From Pontederia crassipes (Eukaryota; Streptophyta; Magnoliopsida; Commelinales; Pontederiaceae), in the NCBI GenBank assembly GCA_030549335.1, contig CM060198.1, positions 50,061,353-50,125,352 of the forward strand: a DNA stretch of 64,000 nt, read 5' to 3'. A program made the translations under genes and the position numbers. The notes beneath the pieces are model-generated. The model searched no databases. It saw only the letters and a program-made list of their open reading frames with translations, and had not been told where the DNA came from. Below, in pieces: positions 24,343-36,947 of this stretch; within the stretch, counting starts at the first letter, position 1; the number at the start of each line of letters is the position of its first letter.

Positions 24343-25735
24343 TACTACAAGAAAATTGCCATTTTCCGATGGGCAATTTCCGACGGTTTGAAATCCGTCG
24401 CAATTTGTGACGGATTTTGCGATGGTTCCATTTCCGACGGTTACAATCGTCGGAAATGGAAATAATAGATTATGTAATTTGTTATATTATTATTTTATTT
24501 TTTGACGGTTAGGAACGTCAATATTTCCAACGGATATCCATCCGTCGCAATTTGCGACGGATTTTCGACGGTTACGACCGCTGAAAAAAAATAAATTATA
24601 TAATTTGTTATATTATTATTTTATTTTTCGACGATTAGGAACGTCGATATTTCTGATGGATATCCATCCGTCGTAAAATCCGCCGCAATTTTCGACGGTC
24701 GCAACCGTCGGTAAATGTATAATAATATCGTATGAAGAGTATTTTATTAATATAACTAGCGACAGTCCAAACCATCACAATTACCGACGGTTTCGATCTT
24801 CGATAATAATTACCGACGGTTCAAACCGTCGGTAAAATAAAAAATAAATATTATATATAATTTTTCGACGGTCACAATCGTCGGTAACTTTAAAAATAAT
24901 TAATATTTATATTTCCGACGGTCGGAGCCGTCGGTAATTAAAATTTTGTTATTCAGCTTTCTCTCATCCTTTCCCCTTATATATATATAATACCTCTATT
25001 ATAATTCCTCCTCTTCTCTCTCTCCCTCCTCTCCTCTCTCTCTCTCCCTCTCTCCCTCTCCCTCTCCCGGCCGGCGAGCCTCTGTCGGACGTCAAGCGTC
25101 GACCGTCGGTGATCCTCTCCCGCCGGCGTCTCTCTCTCTTCGCCAGCATCTCTTTCTCTCTTTCTCTTTCTATCTCTTTCTCTCCGGCCGCGGGCGGTCG
25201 GATCGGTCACCTGGCGGCTGAATTCCGCCGCTGGCACCAAATTCAGCCGCCTGCGGCCGGATCCGGCCGTTCGGCCGCCTACGGCCAGATTCGGCCGCCT
25301 ACGGCCAGATCCAGCTGCCTGCGATAGGATCCGGCCCCCAGCGGCCGGATTCGACCCCCAGCAGCCGGATCGGCCGTGGGCGTTCGGATCCGGCCGCTAA
25401 TTTTTTTATTTTAAAAAAATTTTTTGCGACGGTTCCGACCGTCGAAAGATCGATGGTTGCGACGATCGTCAAAAGTTGTGACCGTCGAAACTTTTCAAAA
25501 ACTTTTCGACGGTTGGAACTGTCAGACTTTTTCGGCGGTTATAACCGTCGAAAAGCTTCGACGGCTGGAACTGCTGGAATGTTCTGATGGTCCAACCGTC
25601 GCAATTACCGACGGTTTTTTTATACCGTCGCAAATTGATTTACGACGAGCATTTTTTCAACGGACGGTTACCGATGGCTTTTGAGCTGATTACCGATGGT
25701 TTTAACCGTCGGTAATCAGTATTTTTCTTGTAGTG
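24343..25735. mobile_element. Non-autonomous CACTA transposon 1 (in copia RT)
   Basis: The left terminus is tactacaagaaaa (expected C mutated to T) and the right terminus is ttttcttgtagtg. A 3-bp target duplication, CAC, sits at 24340-24342 and 25736-25738. Both ends carry dense ccgtcgg/ccgacgg subterminal words in both orientations. The centre has a TATA-like run (about 24980), a CT-rich tract (25007-25180) and a GC-rich block of ggccggatc/ggccgcc words (25190-25400). There is no transposase. It splits copia RT between its LYGLKQ-like block and the YVDD box. Confidence 0.9.
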
Positions 25736-25738
25736 CAC

Positions 25739-26384
25739 CTTCTTACAACAGATACAACAATCATAGGGACTCCTGTTAAACCCCCTATTGATCATGAAAC
25801 TATTGAACCTCTTTTACCACTGCCTAGGAGACTATTTCAAGTCATATAATGAATTCTTCGATCTGCAAACTTGGTCTTCATTTTCTAGGATAGAGAAACC
25901 CTCTAACTGGCTCATGAGGATGTCTTCAAGTTCCCCATATGGAAATATAGTCTTCGTCTAATTTCTCAAGCTCCAAATTTTGATGTGTTACAAAAGTAAG
26001 TAGCACCAGGATGAAAGTGTGTTTGACAACTAAAGAAAAAATTTCGTTACAGTTTACTCCCTCTTTTTTACTATAGCTTTTAACAACTACACGTGCTTTG
26101 AATATGATGCCTTCAGCTTATGGACTTCTAAGCTTTTTCTTGAATATCCACTTGCACTCGACGACCTTTTATCTTTTTGTAACTTGATTAACTCCCAAGT
26201 TTAATTCTTACAAAGATATTCCATCTTTTTCACTCATTGTTGCAATTCATCGTTCTGATTCTGCACATGTAATAGCATCCTTGTAATTTGATGGCTCTGA
26301 AGACTCCATCTCTTCAGCTTCAATCATGTCCTTAAAGCCATAACACTAAGTAGGGCCTACTTGCCTGCGTGCACGTCGAGCAGA
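25739..26384 (-). pseudogene. Copia RT relic, middle part
   Basis: The minus strand reads KARVVVKSYSKKEGVNCNE near 26090, then ILVLLTFVTHQNLELEKLD, then KNSLYDLK with SPRQWYKRF-like text (one frameshift) near 25850, and SPYDCCICCKKV at the CACTA junction. This is the palm domain of copia RT, interrupted by stops. It joins the parts at 23322-24339 and 27706-27908 once the insertions are removed. Confidence 0.85.
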
Positions 26385-27702
26385 CACTACAAGAAAAATT
26401 GGAATTTTCTGATGGGCAATTTCCGACGGAAAGAAATCCGTCGCAAATTGCGATGGATATGTATCCATCAGAATTTATTATATTATTATGAAATTATGAA
26501 ATCTATTATATTATTATTTTATTTTTGACAGTTAAGAACATCGAAAGTTTCGACGGATACATATCCGTCGAAACTTCCGATGGTCCTAATCATCGATAAG
26601 TGGAAAATAATATAATATAAGTAGTATTTTATTAATATAATTAGCGACAGTTCAGACCGTCAAAATTTTCGACGGTTTGGACCGTCGGTAACTTTAAAAA
26701 TTAAATATATATAATATAAGTATCATTTTATTATTATAATTATCGACATTTTAAACCGTCAGAAGTTTCGACAGTCTGAACCGTCGATAAAGTTAAAAAT
26801 AATTAAATATTATATAATATATAATATAAGTAGTATTTTATTATTATAATTATGGATAGTTAAGACCGTCGAAAGTTTCGATAGTTTGAACCATCAGTAA
26901 TTGAAAAAATAATTAAATATTATAATAAAAAATATCATAATATATATTATTAATATTTTCGACGGTCATAGTTGTCGGCAATTAAAAAATAACTCTCCCA
27001 ATGCTTCTTTTTTCATTTTCCCATTTTCCCTTCTTTCTACCCCTATATGAATCACCTTCTCCATTTCTTCTCTCTCTACTTCTTTCCCTCTCTCCTCTCT
27101 CTCTCCCTCTCCTATCTTGCCTGCACGATGACCTTCGAGACGACGACCTGCCGACGACCCTCTCTCTCTCTATAGCTTGATCTTTGGCTCCGGCTCCGTC
27201 TCTCGCGGTCGAATCAGGCTGCTGACGACCGGATCTGGTCCCCCCTCTCTCTCTATCTCCAGCTCAGTCTCCGGCTCTGGCTCCATCTCTCGCGGCAAAT
27301 TTCGGCCGCCTGGCAGTCGGATCTGCCCGCGGGAGGCCAGATCGGTCGCCTGGTAGCGGGCAAATATTTTTTATATTATAAAAATTCATTGCGATGGTTG
27401 TGGTCATCAAAACTTTTCGATGGTGGCGACCGTCGGAACGTTTCAACGGTTGCAGCCGTCGAAACATTTCGTCAGTTGCGGTCATCAAAATTTTTTGACG
27501 GTTGACCGCCGAAGTTTTGCGACAGTTACGACTATCGAAACTTTCAACAAATTATTTTGAACCATCGGAAATCATTTTGCGATGCCCTATTTTTTGACAG
27601 AACCCTTTCATCGGTAAACCCATCGGAAACGGCCTTTTTCGACAGTTTCTCTCGATTTTCAAACAGACGAGACCGTCGAAAAAAACTATTTTTCTTGCAG
27701 TG
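26385..27702. mobile_element. Non-autonomous CACTA transposon 2 (in copia linker)
   Basis: The left terminus is cactacaagaaaaatt and the right terminus atttttcttgcagtg, flanked by the 3-bp duplication AGA at 26382-26384 and 27703-27705. Subterminal gacgg/ccgtc repeats, a CT-rich tract (27055-27120) and a GC-rich ggccg block (27190-27360) repeat the plan of element 1. The repeats are more degraded, suggesting it is older. No transposase. Confidence 0.9.
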
Positions 27703-27705
27703 AGA

Positions 27706-27908
27706 TAGACTTGTCGATGCTTGTTCTGCTTGCTCTTCAGGCTCTGGTTGTTCAGCCTGATGAAATTCTTTTGTTTCATTTTGAATTGGAGTTAATCCAA
27801 ACTCCACCTGTTTATTGACACCCTCATCTGCTGAGTCAACAACATGTGATTTCAACTTGTGCATATATATCTCATCAAAAGATATGTGTTATATTGTGAA
27901 TAATCCTG
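27706..27908 (-). pseudogene. Copia pol relic: linker between integrase and RT
   Basis: The minus strand reads KLKSHVVDSADEGVNKQVEF, then an E/Q-rich segment. This is the variable linker that follows integrase in copia elements. It is cut by CACTA 2 on one side and by the solo LTR at 27909 on the other. Confidence 0.75.
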
Positions 27909-28321
27909 TGTAATATCCCTAAGTTAACCATGCATAATTAGTTGTATGAATGTGATGTTATATTATCTTATTGATAATCTCTATGAATGTGATGTTAAGA
28001 CTTACACTTCAATATCAACTAAAGTGCGAAGGCGATGGAAATTTACTTAATGCATGAAAATGTGATTTTCGGAAAAGTGAAAATTTAGAAAATTAAAGTC
28101 CCGGTAATTGTTCCTATATATGAAAGGATTCTAAAAGTGATTTTTAAGAATTTTTAGGAGGTGTATGAGTTAGGTAAAACGTAGACACAGAATCGAAAAA
28201 TCTATGAAATCGCGATTTTTATTCTTCGGACAAAAATTTAGATTTTGATTCCTTAATTATTTATTTTTTTAAATATTTTATTTGAATCCAAATGAGGGAT
28301 AGTTCCTTATTTACATGTGAT

Positions 28322-28452
28322 GTCTTAAGTAAATGAATAAATAAATAAATAAATGAAAAATGCAAAAGCCATTTATGAATAAATAAATGAAAATTGCAAA
28401 AGCCATTTATGAATAAATAAATAAATAAATGAAAAATGCAAAAGCCATTTAC
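28322..28452 (+). repeat. Three tandem units of aaataaatga...gcaaaagccattta
   Basis: Each unit combines several aaat words with tgcaaaagccattta. The units differ mainly in the number of aaat words. Confidence 0.85.
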
Positions 28453-30045
28453 TTAAATGGCATTACATGTGAATAAGCCATATTACAAGGGTATTTTGGG
28501 AAAAATGGTTTCCACCAGCTCAAGTCGGTTCCCCCTTCCTTTTAACACTTATCCTTTCACCTTTTACTACCTTCTTCTGCCCTATCCATCACCCTTGGCC
28601 GAATTTTGCAAAGGTAGAAGAAAAGATGCTACATGGTTGAAGCAAATTAGAAAAAAGAGAAGGGGCAATTAGAATTTTAGATTTTGGTAAGTTCCTACTT
28701 CATTTTCTTTGGATTTTTAACTACATAATTCTTAATTAGGGTGACTCTGAGCCTTTCTCATCCATTTATTTTCGGATTTTACTTGAACATGGGGGCAAAA
28801 CTCATGTTGTTCATGGGTAAGGTTAACCCTAGCTATGTTCAGTTGATTCACGAATTTTAGCTACATAATTCAATACCTTCGAGTGATCCAAAAATTATTA
28901 AATTTATTCTGATTGATCCCCTATGAGTCTACTTTCATTGAGCTTTGTAATCAAGTTAATATGATTTTTGTAGAAAAAGTTATGCTCATATCTTTAAGGT
29001 ACTATCACTCTGTCCGCCAAAATTGGTATCCGAATTTTTAAATTATGTATTAAATTCAATATGTCATGGAATTATTTGATAATTTAGAGTGTTATAGATA
29101 TTGATGTTAGGTTTCATTGACAATTGGAATAAGTAGTGAAAGATATAAATATTTTACCGAGCCTTACTCAGTTTGTCATAATGGAGTTTAGGACAGATTA
29201 TGCTAGTATTAGTTAATTTTATTGTGCTCAGTACAAATAGATATAAATTCAAGTAATTTTATGAGTTGCACCCTAGGATGTCTACTATTTGAGAAAATTG
29301 AAAGAATCAGAACAGGGAAGGTTTATTATTTTATATAAATCATAAAATTAAGGTTACTCAGTGTGTTAGGACATAGAAACAACATAAAAGTTAGGCTGAA
29401 TGTTGATTTTTATGAGAGCAAACCATAATGAAGTAGGAAATGAAACTTTTACAGAATAATTTCTTTGTAATATAAGAGTAAAGAAAATTGGAATGATGTC
29501 GTTTGGGTATGTATATAAGAAGATATGGATATTTTTTTACTATGTGTGCAATCTGTTATATTATTAGGTCAATCCTTATGTTTAATAGTTACTTAAGTTA
29601 TAAGAGTAAATACTTAAGGTTCATATACCTAAGCAATTAATTATGTTTCATGTGTGATATGATTGTGTTCAGATCATAGTAGTAATGTGTTTCTTACTAT
29701 TATTGTTATAGGAGTAGAAGAATAAAGTAGTGAACAAGGAAAGGGAAACATTTTGCTAGCCTTTATAGGTAAGTTGATTTCTCCTACTCTATGTTTTCAC
29801 CTTTTTTGAATTCAGTGTGACATCAATTATTATATGTATTGAATATGTTTTAGAATGCTATGAATTGATTTCGAGAAATGCAATTATGAAAAGTATATGT
29901 GATATGATTTGAATGGATTGCAATGAGTGCAATCTTGTTCATTTTGAAATGGTGTTGAATATGATTCATCTTCTGATAGTCAGGAGATGTTTGTTATGTG
30001 ATGAATCATGCATCGACATCCATTTGCATTTGCATATATGATGGT

Positions 30046-30340
30046 TGGAGCTAAGTGCTACATCACTGATCACGATGGAAGCCACCTCTAGAGTCCAATC
30101 CATCATTTTGTTCCCTAGTAATGGGATGAGATAGGCTGGAGCTAAGTGCCATGCGGAGCTAAGTGTCACATCATGAGTAGTCGTGATGGGGATCACCTCT
30201 AGAATCCGTAGGAGCCACTTCTAGAGTCCACCTATCATTTTTTTATTTGTTCCCTGAAAGGGATGGGGTAGAATGGAGCTAAGTGCTACATTGCTGATCA
30301 CGATTGGAGCCACCTCTAGAATCCACCTATCGACCACTGG
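30046..30340 (+). repeat. Degenerate direct repeats of about 115 bp in the solo LTR
   Basis: The words ggagctaagtgctacat, gatcacgat and gccacctctagagtcca recur in the same order about three times, separated by ttgttccct spacer sequence. Confidence 0.8.
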
Positions 30341-31030
30341 CCAGTTGGTGATCCGTGCATACACATGAGAGTGTTGCATTGCATACACATGTTTGATATG
30401 TTTAAGTGACAATAAATGTAAATTGAGTGCAATGCTTTTGATTGGGATATTATATATACATATTTAGTAAATGTATGAAGATATTGACTTTGATATTATG
30501 ATTAATGCATGTATAGTTATATCTTCTCGAATTTATTAGATGGTAATACATAGCTTATGAGTTATCAGCTTACTAAGCTATTATTTGCTCGTAGTGTTAT
30601 TATACACTTTTTCAGATCAGCAGAACTTTTGGGAGCGCGAGAGACAGTCTTAGCAGAGTGTGGATCCTTTTTGCTTCTAAGGTATTGAGAAGTCATGTGC
30701 CCCACCGCGCGTGTTAGATAGAAGACTTGTAGCTCTCATATTCCTCTGTTGGGATATGAAGAGAGTTTGATATGTGCTATGTATGAAAAGTAATTTTATA
30801 TCTTGTAAAATGTAAATCTTTTATCACTATGTGATGGTGTAAACCCTAGGGTTGTTACATGCTCTGAATAATCAATATAAACTGCTTGGTTTGATTATGT
30901 ATGTTATCACTCTCTTGTATCTTATAGAGGAGTTATGCACAATTTTTTAAAAAAAAATTATTATTTGATCGTCTGTAATCAGTTGCGAGCTCTGATTTAA
31001 ACCACTGTTTAAATCGGGGTCGTGACATCT

Positions 31031-31784
31031 TGTGCTCTGAAGGAGTCTAGATTATGACTTCTTTTTTTACCCTTGGTTCCAGCTTTCCTTCATTGATATG
31101 ATAACATGTCGGACAGTCCAAAACTTTCAAGTTAGTATAATCAGTAGGATTTCCTTTCAGAATATGAGATCATGCACCGTTCCTTCTTCAGAAGTGTTCT
31201 TTTCATACATTCTGCTATATCATTCTATTGTGCTATATCTTTAATAGTGTGGTGTTTGGCAATGCATTTATCCTTGCAGAATTGATCAAATTCGAATGAA
31301 CAAAACTCCAAGTTGTTAATGGTACGAAAGCGTTTCACCTTTTTATTGTCTGATTCTCCACAAGAGCCTTCCACTATTTGAATATTTCGAATGTCTCTCT
31401 CTTGTGCTTCATCGATACCCATGTCATCCTTAAGTAATAATCTATCACAGATAAAAAAAATCTAGAACTTCGTAGAGATGGAATATGAGAGGGCCTCCAA
31501 TAGTCAGCGTGGATGTAATCAAATATTGCCTTTGTCTTGTGCACAACTTTATTGAATTGCTATCATTTTTTCTTGCCGAAGACGCAATGCTTGCATAATC
31601 CAATTTCAGTCTAACCACTTAGAAGATTGTGTTTGCTGAGGATGTTCATTCATTTTCGACTCATATTTTCAAGTCCCATATAATGCAATTTGGATGCTTC
31701 TAATTTTGATTGAGATGATCTACTTACTGCAGCCACGCAAAAAATTAGTGTGCCTTGTAATATGTCAATTCTTAGTTACATATA
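31031..31784 (-). pseudogene. Copia pol relic: GAG-pre-integrase and integrase core
   Basis: The minus strand reads SKLEASKLHYMGLENMS then CKHCVFGKKK (31570-31720), the GAG-pre-integrase zinc region. KVVHKTKAIFDYIHADYW follows, which carries the first integrase aspartate. VKRFRTINNLEFCSFEFDQF lies near 31290, where the expected second catalytic aspartate of RTDNG is I (RTINN). IAKHHTIKDIAQ and DIAECMKRT lie at 31205-31260. Stops and frameshifts are present. Gag and protease are missing, so a deletion joined this part to the LTR relic at 31785. Confidence 0.85.
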
Positions 31785-31861
31785 GAATATCCTATAAAAT
31801 TTTGATCCAAGTGGCTCTACCCCCCCCCCCCCCCCCCCCCACCCCCGATAGGGGGATCCCC
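31785..31861 (-). mobile_element. 5' LTR relic of the copia element
   Basis: The phrase cataaaattttgacc with the paired gatagg/ggatcccc words at 23096-23146 of the 3' LTR recurs here as tataaaattttgatcc ... gatagggggatcccc. Inside is a run of 21 C at 31820-31840. The LTR is cut on the right by the palindromic element. Confidence 0.6.
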
Positions 31862-33374
31862 GAGTAAATTACACCAAATGCCCTCCAACTTTAAGGTTTA
31901 CTTAGCGATACCCTCCAACTTCACTTTGTAACACAAATGCCCTTCATCTTTTAACGCGTTTCACCCGATGCCCACTTTACTTGGGATAGCCGATTTTTTG
32001 GTCTTTTGTTGACGTGGCATACACGTGACCATCTTCTCTCTCCTCCATGCAAATAGTCGTCCGACGTAGCATGCTTCGACGTGGCACATAAAATTGCACC
32101 AATGCCCTCCAACTTTAAGATTTGCTTAGCGATACCTTCCAACTTCACTTTGTAATACAAATGCCCTTTATCTTTTAATACATTTCACCGGATGCCCTCT
32201 TTACATGGGATAATCAGTTTTCCAATTTTTTATCGACGTGATGTCCACGTGGTCATCTCATTTCTCCTTCATGCAAATAGTCATCTAACGTAGCATGCTC
32301 CGACGTGGCATCAAATATTAAACCATCTTACTTACCGTAAGTTGACCCACTCACTGTTAAATTATTTTCTTATTTCTCTTTTTGCTATCGTTCGCATGAA
32401 ACCTCCTTCGCCGTTCGCACTCCTTCGACGTTCGCTCTCCTTCGTCGTTCGCCTCCTTCATCGTTCACTTTTTGCGTTCATCGGCGCTGTCTTTGTCCAA
32501 ATTGGTGTAATTTTATGTGCATTTGGTAAGCAAACTTTAAAGTTAGAGTACATTTCACCTGATGCCCTCTTTATCTAGGACAATCAATTTCTCAATTTTT
32601 CGTCGACGTGACGTCCACGTGATCATCTCTTCTTTCCTCCACACAAATAGTCGTCCAATGTGGCACATAAAATTACACTAAATGTCCTCTAACTTTAAAG
32701 TTTGCCCACCAAATATACATAAAATTACACCAATTTGGGCAAAGACGACGCCGACGAACGCGAAAAGTGAACGATGAAAGAGACAAACGACGAAGGAGTG
32801 CGAACGACGAAGGAGTGCGAACGATGAAGGAGGTTTCATGCGAACGACGACAAAGAGGGAAATAAGGAAATAATTTAACAGTGAATGTGTCAACTTACGG
32901 TAAGTAAGATAATTTAATATGTGGTGCCACGTCAGAGCATGCTATGTCGGACGGCTATTTGTGCGAAGGAGAGATGAGATGACCACGTGGACGCTACGTC
33001 GATAAAAAATTGGAAAACCGACTGTCCCAGATAAAGAGGGCATCAATTAAAATGTATTAAAAGATGAAGGACATTTGTATTACAAAGTGAAGTTGGAGGA
33101 TATCGTTAAGCAAATCTTAAAGTTGGAGGGAATTGGTGTAATTTTATGTGCCACGTTAGAGCATACCACGTCGGACGACTATTTGCATGGATGAGAGAGG
33201 ATATGGCCACGTGGACGCCACGTCGACGAAAAATCAGAAAATCGGCTATCCCAAGTAAATAGGGCATCGGGTGAAACGCGTTAAAAGATGAAGGGCATTT
33301 GTGTTACAAAGTGAAGTTGGAGGATATCGCTAAGCAAACCTTAAAGTTGAAGGACATTTGGTGTACGAATTTGC
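31862..33374. mobile_element. 1.5 kb foldback element (long inverted repeat)
   Basis: The left arm (31862 to about 32540) and right arm (about 32695-33374) are near-complementary, symmetric about position 32618. Outer ends read gtaaattacaccaaatg and the inverse catttggtgta. Each arm holds two diverged copies of a roughly 225-bp unit (gccctccaacttt ... gacgtggca) plus an inner gene-less CTTCGTCGTTCGC block. The central 150 bp holds part of a further unit. The mirror-image open frames at 32342-32578 (plus) and 32678-32893 (minus) are by-products of the symmetry. The gtaaattacacc end resembles long-TIR MULE or foldback elements. No transposase and no clear target duplication. Confidence 0.85.
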
Positions 33375-35524
33375 AATTGGAGTAACACATTATTAACGGA
33401 AACAAATATTGAAGTGCTCTACTGAGAATAATAAGTGCTAATTGAACGATATTTAAGATTGTGCAATTTTAATTCGATAATCTTTTTGTAAGTTTACAGT
33501 AATTAACTTAGAACAGATAAAATCATTATGCATCGACATGAATTTTTAAAAGGTGAAGTAGAAATAACATCTTTTCTTTAGAGTTAAAAACTACTGTTTT
33601 TTTTTTTAAAAAGCCATTAGCTACTTAATTAGTGCTTGACTTATATAGAAACACGCTCTTTTAATTGAAGCTAACCAAAATCGTAGCCTACTTTTTTTAA
33701 TAGATCATGAACACTTACAAATGAACTTTGATTATCCAACTCTCAGTAAAAATAAATATATCTAAGAATAATTATAATTAGTTAATTAACTCACCACTTT
33801 TTTTTTACATTAATCGATTGATTGTAAATTATGACATGACTATCACATTCGTGATACTATTTCAGTGACGAGTGCCCACAACGTGGTTTATAACTTCATT
33901 GGACGTGGAGTTGCCCCCCACCACCACATCAAAACGGGATTAGTATTAGCCTTTTTTTATTTCTTAATTTTCTATTTAAAATTAAACAACGAAAGGGAGT
34001 AGTAGAACGATTCATGAATTTAATCATTGTGTCACATACGTGCAATGCAATTATTATCTTTCATAAGACACGAGCGATCAAAGTAGCTTTAGTTCTTAAC
34101 TAATTCGCAGCAAAATTATTTAATCAAACATATGTTAGAATTAATTAACGTGCGGCCTCTTCGCTTTTGACGTTAATAATTGTTGGTAAGAACGATCACA
34201 TCATATCATATCATGGTGCAATCCACCTTTAACTAGTGCTTTGCAGTGTGCATTATTTATTGTACTGTTCGATGAGCCATTTCGCTAACAAACTATCAAC
34301 TTATAAGTTAAATATGTACCTAATGGATGTTTATGAAATTAAACATATGATGTCTCAATTAAAGTGATTGCACGACATGATTGTCCACAAGAATATTAAC
34401 AATTCGTTTCCTTTTTTTCCCTTCTTTCGACAGCTTGATTACTCTAACTTTCGTAGCATGATCACAAATGATGCAATGATATCACCATTCAATGACAAAT
34501 CGCCAAAGCACATGATGTTTTATCTTTTTGACTTCGGATTAATCGAGTGTTATTAGTCTCGAATATCGAAAATTTCCCGAAGGCTCGAATCGACACAAAA
34601 AGAAAACTTATAACGTGCACGCATAATCTTTTTATGAGCACCAGTGTCCTAAGCACGAGTTCCTCATGGAGTTTAATCAGAATAATTAGGTCAAGGGGCG
34701 GCTGGTGGGTGACCAGTGGGTGCTCTGTAAAGGGCACAACTTGGAAGCTAATGATCCAATAAGTGTACCCTAAAGTCTTGTTAATTTTTCCCTGCACATC
34801 CCCCTTGGACAGCCATATCTATCTTTTCTTGGATGTGATCTTTCCTTTTTTTTTTTCTTTATCTTTGTGTATGCCAAAAAAGGTTTCACCACTTGGAAAG
34901 CTCAAATTGCTCTAGCTTAGGAATCGTCATTAACAATGTCATTTCAAAAACTAGACAAATTACTTATATGTTAAATTAGATGAGTCAGTAACAATTAAGT
35001 TAAATTAATTATTAGCTAGCTAGAAAAACTATTATCTACATTATGAATGGCACATTTAACATGGAGAGAAATGCAAATGATGATGATGCAATAACCTATG
35101 CAACATGCAACACGTGTGGAAAATATTTTAGCAAACGCGTTGGAGCACCGAGGCGTCCGCAATTGGATTAGGGTAAAGGCGATGGCGTAAAGAACGATGG
35201 GAATATGAGCACTAGAACTGAAATAGAACACAAAGCAAGTTGCCCACCAAGTCCATGTAACAAAAAAGACACTTCAAAATGGCTAAGAAGAAGCAACGTG
35301 CAAAATGAGCTCATTTGCCGCTCACTTGATCCAATTGACTCGAGTTTGGATTTGAACTTAGTATAGAAATGTTGAATTATCTGTCAAATATAATATAAAC
35401 TTGGTCTTGGTCTTCTTCTTTTTTCGTACAAAAGACTCGAATAATAATTCGAATCTTACTTTTGGAAAGATCTTAATATACGATATATTAAAAATATCTT
35501 AACATTGAGTTCTTAGTAGCTAAT
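33375..35524. other. Intergenic sequence, no gene seen
   Basis: Anonymous AT-rich DNA. Short open frames on both strands (34368-34797, 35016-35231) overlap each other and have no recognisable domains or splice logic. Confidence 0.4.
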
Positions 35525-36947
35525 TATAACGCCCTAAAATTCAACTCCGTCACATGGTGAGATCTTCTTTCCATTGTTACTTTCTTTGATTTTTCTTTGA
35601 CTCTTTCGATGATCCAAACGGTCAAAAAAATGACGCATAAGCGAAAGACTTATCAATTAAAATAATACAATAATAAAAAAATGCGGAAGCAAAATAGGTA
35701 AGAGTACGTCAAATTGTATCGATATTAAGCAAAGTGCGAAAGCACAAGATACATCCAATTGTGTCAGTATGAGTTAAAGAAAAACATAAGTACTAGAGAT
35801 AAACATAGAAAAGCGATGGTCAGCCATCTAACATAGCATAAAAATATGCGACTCATACTATACTCAATCATGACCATGTGCACGTGCCACCCGAATTGTA
35901 GTCATCGCACACACACAAACACGTCGTGTGTCATCATCATATATTTGTGAGGATCACACAGGGGAGCAAGCTCAACCATTAATATAAGGTTAAGTGTGAG
36001 TTTGTATAAATCATAAATCATAAATCAGTTCCGTCATAATAAGCACAAAATAAACATATGGTCAAATGTAAAAGAGGATCATAATTAGGCGATGTCGATG
36101 AAAGAGAATTTATAATTCATGTCTTTTCATTTCCTTTTCTTCCCATGTTCATTTTCATGTTCCTTTATTCTTGTTTTTGTTCATGATTCTTATTCATATT
36201 CGTATTCATAAGGACAAAGTTCTTCCTTTCATCTTTTGCCCATTCATATTATTTCATCGTATTCATACTTTAAAAGATTTCTTCTTCTTTTAAGGAATAT
36301 CATTGCAGGCACACAAAGTGCAACTATCTAGAACATCATGGGCCAGTGGATGATCAGTATCACGGCCAGTCCCGTCGGGCGGAATGACCTCGCATAAGGT
36401 GGAAACATCCGTAAGGGAGATACTCCCGTCTGGAGAGGGCAAATGCTAACCTGTAAGGAAGTCCCTCGTACAAGGCTATCATAACTTCTCCCCATCATCA
36501 GTGGACTTCTCTTTCAATCCACAGATTGATCAAGGCTGTATGGAGTATAGCTTCGAATCATCATGAACTTATCTTTTGATCACTAGGGTCAATCAAGGTC
36601 GTAAGGAGTAGACATCTCCGATTCATCTTTAGATTCATTTCATTTAGTATAAATCAAGTGGATAAAAGCTTAACAAATCATAAGAGTTCGATTAGGGTCA
36701 TATTCCTTTTGTACACATATCGGACATCCATTTATCAATGTTCTTTGGTGGACATTATGAGAGGAGAAGAAGAGGGAGAGCAAACCGTTTCCTCTCACTC
36801 CGCCTCCACTTTTTTTTGAAACATTGAGCGTTATACTAATAATATTGCTCGGAGCCGTTGATGTTATTTTAATGGTATTATTATTATTAAGCTTTTGACT
36901 TTAGTTATACACCGTAGTGAATCTTGATGTCGTTGTTCACGAACAAA
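35525..36947 (-). mobile_element. Ty3-gypsy LTR relic, minus strand
   Basis: The left edge tataacgccctaaaattcaactccgtcac matches the edge of the solo LTR at 53481 (tgtaacgccccc ... ctccgtcac). The interior carries repeated ggggagcaagctcaacc, gatcaaggctgtatggag and gggtcaatcaaggtcgtaaggag words typical of these LTRs. Its right part is interrupted by CACTA 3, and no right terminus was found. Confidence 0.55.

Larger units (their letters stand above)
27909..31027 (+). mobile_element. 3.1 kb solo LTR of a Ty3-gypsy element
   Basis: It starts tgtaatatccc and ends ggtcgtgaca. Flanking 5-mers are tcctg (27904-27908) and tcttg (31028-31032), a target duplication with one mismatch. It interrupts the copia element between integrase and linker. 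No coding domain lies inside. The length and organisation fit the long LTRs of Tekay/Del chromoviruses. Internal repeats lie at 28322-28452 and 30046-30340. Confidence 0.8.

Noticed and set aside
24958..25327. R/E-rich ORFs on the minus strand of CACTA 1 (60-87 codons), possibly a coding gene.
   Set aside because: The translation arises from a CT-repeat tract (gag/aga codons). It is not a plausible protein, though the region could be a captured leader.
32342..32893. Two similar open frames on opposite strands, at first resembling a duplicated gene pair.
   Set aside because: They are the same sequence read in the two arms of a palindrome. They have low-complexity codon content and no known domain.
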